From positions 1 through 12,191 of the forward strand of contig JWZX01001874.1 in NCBI GenBank assembly GCA_001275005.1: a stretch of DNA of 12,191 nucleotides. The letters run 5' to 3'. The position numbers and the translations under genes are program-made. This document shows positions 6,299 through 12,191 of the stretch, one piece after another (positions within the stretch are counted from its first letter, which is position 1; each line of letters begins with the position of its first letter). The notes below the pieces were generated by a model, which saw only the letters and a program-made list of their open reading frames with translations, was not told the origin of the DNA and ran no database searches. Source of the stretch: Chrysochromulina tobinii. Its lineage: Eukaryota; Haptophyta; Prymnesiales; Chrysochromulinaceae.

Positions 6299-7460
6299 GC
6301 TCTCGATGACCGCGGGTGGCGCCGCGCGGGTGGCACCACAGGGGGGCTGCCCCTGCGCAGCACGAGGCCGGGGCCGCGAGCCTCAGAGTCAACCCCGCCA
6401 TGCGGAGATAGCGAGCCTCGCGTCTCGACACCCGAGATTGCTCGCCGTGCTGTGGCATGTCTCGGACCACGTCGGCGGCAAAGGATCGGTGGGACTGTGG
6501 GTTCAAGATCTGGGTACTACGGGCATTGATTGTGAGTGACGACTATGTCTATGAAACGGCGGGCCGGGTATAGTGCGGCGGCCCACATTTTCGTGTTCTC
6601 CGTATCGAGAGCGTGTGCGCAAGTGGTGTCCGATCCATACGGAGCATGCAGCATCGTCCATCGAGTGAATAGTGTTTGTGTGACCGCGGTTAGCATCACC
6701 ACAGCTGCTTATTGAGTACCGTCAACCGTGACCAATCGCGGCCGATCTGGGCCGATCTGCGCGATCTCGATCACAACCCCCGACGCCTTCGTTGGTCTTG
6801 GTGGCGATGTTGACCGATGTCGGTGCGCGACGGATTCTAGATACTCCGCTCGTCGATCCGCGGTCATCTCAGTTTCCGTTTCGGATTTGCGCTTTATTTG
6901 CGTTTCCGGGAGGCGGCAGGCGCTGGCTCTCGGCCCGTAACCCGCCGGCACCATACCCGCCGGTAGAGACGTGACTATCGTGTAACTGTCACGTGCGGCG
7001 CCGGCGGGTCGTTCGAAGTCGTGCGCGGGTAAAATGGCAGCATATATCGATAATGGGCGTGGAGGCAGCTGGAGCGACGAGCACCGAGCACCCGCGGGTA
7101 TCGTTTCCGCGTCAGATAAACACGGTCCAACTAGAACGCGGCGCGCGGGCGCGCGCGCCGCAGAACTTACCGACGGACGCTCGTCGCGGTCGAAGCGGTA
7201 TCCGGCGCGCGCCGGCACGCGCCGCACAGGCGGCAACTGCGGCGGGGAGGGGGACCGAAAATTATACACCGAGGTATTAAATGTTAAGGTCCCTAGCTCG
7301 CGCCCCACGCCTGAGCCCTGACATTACGGTCACCGCCGCCGCCCGCCGGCGCCGCTGAGCGGCGGAGGAAGGCGAAGCGCCGGCGCGCATGTGCTCGCGG
7401 TAAAACTGGTGCTGAGCGCCTGAGAGCCGACGCCTTGCTCCGACCCCCTCCTCTAGGCAT
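6299..7460. other. Spacer without a supported gene
   Basis: This holds the 3' end of the membrane-protein gene and about 1 kb in which I recognise no gene. A minus-strand open frame at 6709-7308 is Arg/Ser/Pro-rich with no recognisable domain. Small repeats include two GCCGATCTG words at about 6741-6760, the nested inverted repeat at 6940-7009, a GC-rich palindromic patch near 7346-7362, and an AT-rich run at 7258-7286 within high-GC sequence. I found no tRNA fold or rRNA. Confidence 0.5.
6940..7009. repeat. Nested inverted repeat (two-tier hairpin)
   Basis: The outer arms ACCCGCCGGC (6940-6949) and GCCGGCGGGT (7000-7009) are perfectly complementary. Inside them ACGTGAC (6969-6975) and GTCACGT (6988-6994) form a second perfect stem around a 12-nt loop. 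ACCCGCCGG is also repeated directly at 6955-6963, offering an alternative outer arm. It could be a structured RNA, a 3' UTR element or a relic of a small mobile element; there is no evidence to choose. Confidence 0.7.
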
Positions 7461-8102
7461 TCAGTCGGAGATCGCCGCTCTCCCGCGATCACCGGTGAAG
7501 GCGATGCGCTTGTCACCGAGATACAAAGCGGGAGAAGCGGCGGCCTCCTCTGGCGGAGGCGTGGGCGGCCTAAAGGCGATGCGCTTGTCACCGAGATACA
7601 AAGCGGGAGAAGCGGCGGCCTCCTCTGGCGGAGGCGTGGGCGGCCTAAAGGCGATGCGCTTGTCACCGAGATACAAAGCGGGGGAAGCGGCGGCCTCCTC
7701 TGGCGGAGGTGTGGGCGGTCTGAAGGCGATGCGCATGTCACCAAGCATCAACACCGGGGCCTCCTCGGTGGCATCTGCTGCGAGCACACCCTTGAGCACA
7801 CCGAACGCCCCGCCCACGCCGCCAAACTCTGAGCAGAAACCGCAACAGCAGGCAGCTGCGTTGCAGCAACGCTGCTGCCTGCGAATGCAGCGCTGCTGCT
7901 TGCGGCTGCGGCTTCTGCCAAGAGACTGGGGCAGTGGCTCAGCTGCAACGATGAGTGCTGGCTGGCTGAGAAGAGGCACACTTGTGTGACCTAGTTTGAG
8001 GAGTCGCAACGCGTCGCCCAACTCGTCGCCATCTTTTCGCGCGTCGAGACGGCCTGATACCTTGGCCACTGCATGCCGATGAAAGGCCATGATTATTGTC
8101 AT
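7461..8102 (-). CDS. Candidate repeat protein (strand and frame uncertain)
   Basis: The minus frame from the ATG at 8102 gives 213 residues. Its C-terminal half has four RIAF units, three of them full 25-residue repeats of the form LGDKRIAFRPPTPPPEEAA, encoded by the 75-bp minisatellite. The plus strand is also open here (KAMRLSPRYKAGEAA repeats, frame ending at 7989), but its only ATGs lie within the repeats, so it would need upstream exons. The minus strand is preferred because it has an ATG outside the array and makes a head-to-head pair with the CH gene. The N-terminal half is Cys- and Arg-rich in this frame, whereas another minus frame (7748-7981) is Ala/Ser-rich, so an unrecognised intron or frameshift is possible. 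No known domain. Confidence 0.35.
   Translation of the reverse strand: MTIIMAFHRHAVAKVSGRLDARKDGDELGDALRLLKLGHTSVPLLSQPALIVAAEPLPQSLGRSRSRKQQRCIRRQQRCCNAAACCCGFCSEFGGVGGAFGVLKGVLAADATEEAPVLMLGDMRIAFRPPTPPPEEAAASPALYLGDKRIAFRPPTPPPEEAAASPALYLGDKRIAFRPPTPPPEEAAASPALYLGDKRIAFTGDRGRAAISD
7498..7741. repeat. 75-bp minisatellite, three full copies plus a partial fourth
   Basis: Copies start at 7498, 7573, 7648 and 7723. The first two are identical; the third differs at four positions (36, 63, 72 and 75 of the unit). The fourth is recognisable for about 20 bp and then diverges. The period is a multiple of three, which keeps frames open on both strands. Confidence 0.97.
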
Positions 8103-8456
8103 GTAAAAGGGTTCCGATGGGCACCCACCACGAGGTACCCACCCTCCACGACAGAGGCCACCCTGGAATCCTGGCGGGATCTCGTTTTTCGAAAAACTTG
8201 CGCAACCTATGAAACGTTCGGAGGTGATTCCGGCCTAGTTGCGATGTATGACACCGGATGTATGAGAGTGTTCCGATTGCATGCGCTCACGTCTGCATCC
8301 CATCAAAACTCGTCAAAACTTCGAGATTTCTGTGATACCCGGTACACGAGTGTAACGTCAGCCACCCGCCACAAAAACACTCGCAAACCTTGCACACACA
8401 GACCTCGCGTTTTTCACATTGAACGTAGCGTCCACCGCGGCTCTGGTGAAGTATCC
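8103..8456. promoter_or_regulatory. Upstream region of the CH-domain gene, possibly divergent
   Basis: This 354-bp interval precedes the CH gene start and, if the minus-strand repeat protein is real, is a shared divergent promoter. It includes a perfect palindrome (8184-8197), a doubled TCAAAACT word near 8304-8320 and local AT-richness. An open frame crosses it in phase with CH exon 1, but its translation shows no domain, and CH1 proteins usually begin a few dozen residues before CH1, so I treat it as non-coding. Confidence 0.5.
8184..8197. promoter_or_regulatory. Perfect 14-bp palindrome
   Basis: GTTTTTCGAAAAAC is its own reverse complement and is markedly more AT-rich than its surroundings. 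It lies 260 bp upstream of the CH gene ATG. A dimeric factor site is possible; the identity is unknown. Confidence 0.55.
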
Positions 8457-11453
8457 ATGCCAGTTGCAAAGAAGAAGAACGAGGATTGGGTCAATAGCCC
8501 CCGGGACGCGCTGAGAGGCGATGGCAGATCGCTCGATGACGACCTCGAAGCACAGCAACTCAAAGTAAAAAGCTGCCGACTGCCATCAGTCGATGGTCAG
8601 TAGATAATCCCTCGACCCGATACCGACTCACACCTCGAAAAATGACGAGTCTCGCCTGATCCAGACGTTCACTCGCTGGTGGAACTCATGGCTGGTGGAG
8701 CGCCAGCTCACCACAGACGACCTTTGTGAGGACATCAAGCTTGGAGTGCTGCCCATCGAGTTGTTTGAGATTCTCTCCAGATCATCGTGCGGCCGCTACG
8801 TCAAGGCGCCGAAGACGTCCTTCCAGAAGCTCGACAACTTCAACATCTTCCTCGAGCAACTCAAATCCAAGTCCATCAAGCTTGCCAACATCGGCGCCGA
8901 GGACCTTGCGGGCGGGGTTCGCAAGGCAGTGCTCGGCCTCACATGGACGCTGATCCTCACATATGAGGTGAACAAGCTGCTCGGCGAGAAGGCCGGCATC
9001 AACGACCTGCTGAATTGGGTCAAGGAAAAGGTCAAGCCGTACGGCGTCATCCTCGAAGGTGGCTGGCAAAAGGGATTTGCGGATGGACAAGCCTTCTGCG
9101 CGCTCGGTATACCTTTCCACACAGCCCGCGTGCCTTTCCACAGAGCCCGTCCCCGTGCGCTCGATGCTCTTGTGGTGCGCCTATCTCTTTCAGTTGCCTA
9201 TATCCCTTGCGCTTACATGCATCTGTCCACCTGCATGTGTGCGGCAGTGCACGACACAGATTCCACAGCCCTTGACTTGGCGGCGTCCAAACAGATGCTG
9301 CCTGCCCAGCGGCTGACCTTGGCCTTCAGAGCGGCTGAGAAGGTGTTGGGAGTGCCCCAGCTGCTCGATCCCGGAGACTTCTTCATGACGGACGGCAAGA
9401 ACGACGAGAAGAGCATCATCCTGTACGTGGCCAAGCTCAAGCAAGGTTTCCAGTCGTACCCTTTCGTGCAGCCATTGGTGAAGAGTCTGGTGAAGCCAGC
9501 GACCCCTTCGAAGCCGGTGATGGCTAAGGACGGGGTACTGGCGGCGGAGTTGGCGAGGCAAGCGTCAGCGGAGGCCCTGGCCGTTGCCCATGACACTCTG
9601 GCTTCTACACAGTACCACACATCTGAGGTAGCCGAGGCGAAGGCAGCCGAAGCGAAGGTCGAGGCGGAGGCCGCTGAGATGATGGCGAAGGCAGGGCTTC
9701 TTGCTGGCGCAAATGCACAATCAAGCACAATCAGTGCTCACGACGTGCAATCAGGCGTACGTGGCGGAGCTCCTGTTTCAGAGGCTGCGCCGGTGCAGAA
9801 GTTGCCACCTCTACGTAGGGCCGCGCGCCACAGCAGTGGCGGGGGCGAGAGCGTCGACCCAAATATGGGAGCCGCGCCAGCAGCCGAGCAGGCCGTGTTG
9901 CCGACTATGCGCAGGGCAGAAGCTACCGAAGGTGTGAGGGCAGCGTACGAGGACGGCATGGGCCGCATGCCTTCTTACGCAGAGGCTGCCGAGTCGAAGA
10001 CCGTGGCTGAGGCCGAGGTGAGGGCGGGAGAGGCCGAGGCGAAGGCCAAGGCGGCGGCCGTGGCGAAGGCGAACGCGGACGCCGAGCTGGTGGAGGCAAC
10101 GGCCTCGGATGTAGCCATCTGCAAGGCTGCGAGAGAGGTGAAGGCAGCGGTGGAGGCCGCGACAGCGAAGGCCGCGGCGGCGAGGGACGCCGCCACGTTC
10201 GCCGCGGCCGCGGCCGTGGCTGCGGCCGAGGCGGCGAAGAATGCAACGACGGCCGCCGAGGCCGCAAAGGCGGCAGAGAAGGCGGCAGCGGCCTTGAAGA
10301 CGTCGCAGAAGGCGTTGCTGCAGGCGCAAGGGGCAGAGGACGAAGTGGTCAATGCCATGAATCGGGTCGCGCAGCTGGCTTCGATCGAGGCCATGGGGTT
10401 CGAGGCGGCATCGGAGGTGGCGGTGGCTGAGGCTTCAGCGAAGCTAGCCCAGCGGACAGCATCATCCCACGCACTGGACGCTGATCGTGAGGCTGCATTC
10501 GCAGCGGCAGCAGCGGCGGCGGCCCAGGACGCCCATCGTGTGGTTGCGGTGCGCGAGGCGGCCCTCACAACCGCCAAGGCGCGCCTGCACGAGCTTCGTG
10601 AGACACTTCTCAGTGAGGTCGCGGAGCTGAGAGTCTGGCTGGGAGTGCGTATGGAGCGCTACGAGCAAGCGTCAAAGGACCCAAGCAAGACACTGCTCGG
10701 CTCCACGGAGGACGAGTCCCGCGCTCTCCTCGACTCGCTCAAGAATGATTGCCTTCTCGAGCTGCCCGCGCGTGGGGACAAGAGGCGTGAACTCAAGGAA
10801 CGCTGTGTGAGGCTTGAGTCGATGAAGGCCCAGTACGACATCGAGATGGGGATTCGTACCAGTAGCTACATCACCCCGCCTGTGGGCACTGCCGACGGCG
10901 GGGCGAAGGAGGCGTTCGCCACACTTGACGCGATGTGGGATCTGATGTCGGGCGAGCGCGATAGCGTACGAGACGGGCGCTCGAGGCAAGAGTGGTCGAG
11001 CTCGAGAAGCCGTTACGCGTGCTCCTGGTGTCCAAGAGCGTCGCCGCAGAGTGGGAAGCATATCTTGCCTCACGCGGGGATGGCGGACGCATCGAGCCGT
11101 CGCTCGTGTTTCCGTGGCCGCCGGGTGAACAACCGCCGACGCCACCCCCTCGCAGCGCGCAAAAATCGCTGCAGTCGCGCAAGGATGGCACCAGCGCCGT
11201 GACTGGCGCGTCGACGGGCGGCGATGAGGTGGCGCGGGAGGCAGCTGCCATGAAAGAGCTCACGCGCGTCACTGCGGAGCGCGACGAGGCGCGGGCGATG
11301 GTGAAGGCATTGATGAAGGAGGGGGGCAGCGGCAGAGGATCCGACGGCACGGAGCGCCGTGACGAGCGCAGCTTCTGCAAGGCGATCGCGACGTGTTTCT
11401 CCCCGATGACCCCCGCGGCACCGACGATCGTCCCGAGATCATCCCCAGATTAA
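8457..11453 (+). CDS. Actinin-type tandem CH-domain protein with Ala-rich helical region; exons 8457-8564, 8665-9106, 9248 onward, apparent frameshift near 10975
   Basis: Spliced, the protein begins MPVAKKKNEDW and reaches the first CH domain at QQLK|TFTRWWNSW, the actinin/spectrin CH1 start, exactly across intron 1. CH1 spans about 34-140 and includes KLANIGAEDLAGGVRK followed by LGLTWTLIL, like actin-binding signature 2. CH2 spans about 148-252 (GGWQKGFADGQAFCAL, then VHDTDSTALD across intron 2). A tandem CH1-CH2 pair normally binds F-actin. Residues about 282-336 and 425-635 are Ala/Glu/Lys-rich, probably helical or coiled coil, followed by a mixed helical segment to about 735. At 10975-10976 the coherent frame shifts: frame A ends at 11202 with Arg/Ser-rich sequence, while the frame starting GCG CTC GAG at 10977 gives LEARVVELEK and continues 158 residues to TAA at 11451-11453. 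Full length would be about 917 residues. Confidence 0.85.
8565..8664 (+). other. CH gene intron 1 (100 nt, GT-AG, phase 0)
   Basis: The donor is CTCAAA|GTAAAAAG and the acceptor CTGATCCAG|ACGTTC. It contains in-frame stops from both sides (TAG/TAA at about 8601-8607), so exons 1 and 2 cannot be one unspliced frame. Joining yields AQQLKTFTRWWNSW, the expected CH1 N-terminus. Confidence 0.8.
9107..9247 (+). other. CH gene intron 2 (141 nt, GT-AG, no in-frame stop)
   Basis: The donor is CGCTCG|GTATAC and the acceptor GTGCGGCAG|TGCACG. Removal joins AFCAL to VHDTDSTALD, matching the CH2 pattern CALIHxxxPxLID. The length is 47 codons and all are open, so retention would add 47 residues in the middle of CH2 without a frameshift. 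It carries a 17-bp direct repeat (9112-9128 and 9133-9149, one mismatch, period 21). Confidence 0.85.
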
Positions 11454-11540
11454 CACCGACGATCGTCCCGAGCTCATCCCCAGATTAACACCGACGATCG
11501 TCCCAAGCTCATCCCCAGATTAACACCGACGATCGTCCCA
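11420..11540. repeat. 35-bp tandem repeat crossing the CH gene stop codon
   Basis: Three full copies (11420, 11455 and 11490) and a 16-bp fourth. Copy 2 differs from each neighbour at one position, which suggests stepwise duplication. The TAA stop is inside copy 1, so the later copies are 3' UTR. Each unit contains the palindrome ACGATCGT. Confidence 0.97.
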
Positions 11541-11840
11541 GGAGCCTTTGTTCCCAATCCGCGTCGGTCGCCGACGACGCGGCTAGGAGGAGGTCTCTAG
11601 AGGTCTCGGCACGACGAGGCTGGCTGACTCGACGACTCATGTACCGTATGTATGCATGCGTATGGGGCACTAAGGGCACGTGGATCTAGTGGATCGTGGC
11701 GAAGGCGCTTCGCCCCAGGCTGCTCGGCTTCGCACCAGCTGTCGCATTGCACCGCACATTGAGACGTTTGTGCGACAGTATGAGTAGTACTCGATGTGTG
11801 CTCGATGTGTCGACCTGAGATTTGTCCTTTCTGCTGGGCT

Positions 11841-11888
11841 CGTGCGTCCTCGTGGCGAGCTCCGCGTGCGTCCTCGTGGCGAGCTCCG
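11841..11888. repeat. 24-bp tandem duplication
   Basis: Two identical 24-bp units at 11841-11864 and 11865-11888, each beginning CGTGCGTCCTCGTGG. Confidence 0.95.
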
Positions 11889-12084
11889 CGCGTGAACGCG
11901 CATCAATGAAGAATGATGGAATGATGATCATAATTATCGGAGCGCGGGGCCGCGTATTCGGCTTCGCTTCACTTGCCGTAGGCCCGTAGGGCCGTACCTT
12001 GAAACCTTCTCACATCTCAGCAGCCCAGTTTAACCCGTTTATTCGTATTCGACTTCGGTGAGGCGACAGTGCAGGGGCGGACTT

Positions 12085-12191
12085 GGAATTGAAATCCCGG
12101 AATTTCGGAATTGTAATCCTAGCCCCCTCGAAATTCCATGACGTTGAAATTCCCAGATTCCAACAAAAGTCGTGGAATCGGGAATTTGAGG
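12085..12191. repeat. GGAATT-rich repeat cluster with a 9-bp inverted repeat
   Basis: Several variants of GGAATT and AATTCC occur up to the window edge. GGAATTTCG (12099-12107) is complementary to CGAAATTCC (12129-12137). This could be the edge of a dispersed repeat continuing outside the window. Confidence 0.55.

Larger units (their letters stand above)
11454..12191. other. 3' flank of the CH gene; no supported gene
   Basis: Beyond the 35-bp array there is a small hairpin (CGTCGG/CCGACG, 11562-11576) that could lie in the 3' UTR, then a tandem duplication (11841-11888). The last 110 bases are rich in GGAATT/AATTCC words. Minus-strand open frames at 11670-11931 consist largely of translated repeat and show no domain. 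The window may end before the next gene. Confidence 0.5.

Noticed and set aside
6999-7024. tRNA B-box-like word (CGTTCGAAGTC)
   Set aside because: There is no matching A box, acceptor stem or anticodon arm around it.
6709-7308. 199-residue minus-strand frame
   Set aside because: No recognisable domain, an Arg/Ser/Pro bias, and it crosses the nested inverted repeat; splice or frame support is absent.
7498-7741. CRISPR-like array
   Set aside because: The units are contiguous 75-bp tandem copies with no unique spacers, and the context is eukaryotic. The same applies to the 35-bp array.
8073-8456. Upstream extension of CH exon 1
   Set aside because: It is in frame, but the translation looks like random sequence, and the ATG at 8457 gives a normal distance to CH1.
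9107-9193. Alternative 87-nt intron ending at TTTCAG
   Set aside because: It keeps the frame but leaves 18 extra residues in CH2; the 9247 acceptor restores CALVHDTDSTALD, which fits the family. Kept only as a possible minor isoform.
9975-10577. Long Ala-rich minus-strand frame opposite the CH gene
   Set aside because: GCN-rich alanine codons read backwards as Arg, Ser or Ala codons without stops; the plus strand is linked to CH domains by splicing.
10966-11049. 84-nt intron to explain the CH frame change
   Set aside because: GT and CGCCGCAG are present, but 84 is a multiple of three, so splicing stays in the poor frame A and deletes LEARVVELEK-type sequence.
11670-11931. Short minus-strand frames near the window end
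   Set aside because: They are largely translation of the 24-bp duplication and flanks, with no domain or promoter evidence.

Overview
The window looks like nuclear DNA of a GC-rich unicellular eukaryote. Genes are separated by several hundred bases, have single promoters rather than operons, and carry short GT-AG introns (83, 83, 100 and 141 nt). They encode eukaryotic families: a homeodomain protein and a tandem calponin-homology protein. The CRM/YhbY protein has a signal-peptide-like leader, which would fit an alga with a secondary plastid. A haptophyte or similar microalga is my best guess, but this is inference from composition and gene content only.

Layout. 253-771 (-): small CRM/YhbY RNA-binding protein. 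772-1129: divergent promoter with a dense AGTCA/TGACT cluster and an inverted repeat. 1130-2263 (+): homeobox protein with a C-terminal homeodomain. 2264-3178: tail-to-tail spacer with a very GC-rich core. 3179-5090 (-): three-exon MFS transporter, assembled here by splicing two 83-nt introns. 5135-6298 (+): multi-pass membrane protein, possibly TLC-like. 6299-7460: spacer without a convincing gene. 7461-8102 (-, uncertain): repeat protein built on a 75-bp minisatellite. 8103-8456: second long divergent promoter. 8457-11453 (+): actinin-type two-CH-domain protein with a long Ala-rich helical region, two introns and an apparent frameshift near 10975. 11454-12191: 3' region with tandem and inverted repeats.

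The genes do not form an evident pathway. They alternate as head-to-head pairs: CRM/homeobox, MFS/membrane protein, and perhaps repeat protein/CH protein.

The most interesting signal is local tandem duplication. Both MFS introns are exactly 83 nt and are bounded by near-identical copies of the adjoining exon sequence, as expected if the introns arose by tandem duplication of coding DNA. Intron 2 contains a further 41/42-nt doubling. Similar duplications (75, 35, 30, 24, 21 and 21 bp) occur in coding, intronic and 3' sequence across the window, so one mutational process may be producing introns, protein repeats and altered C-termini.
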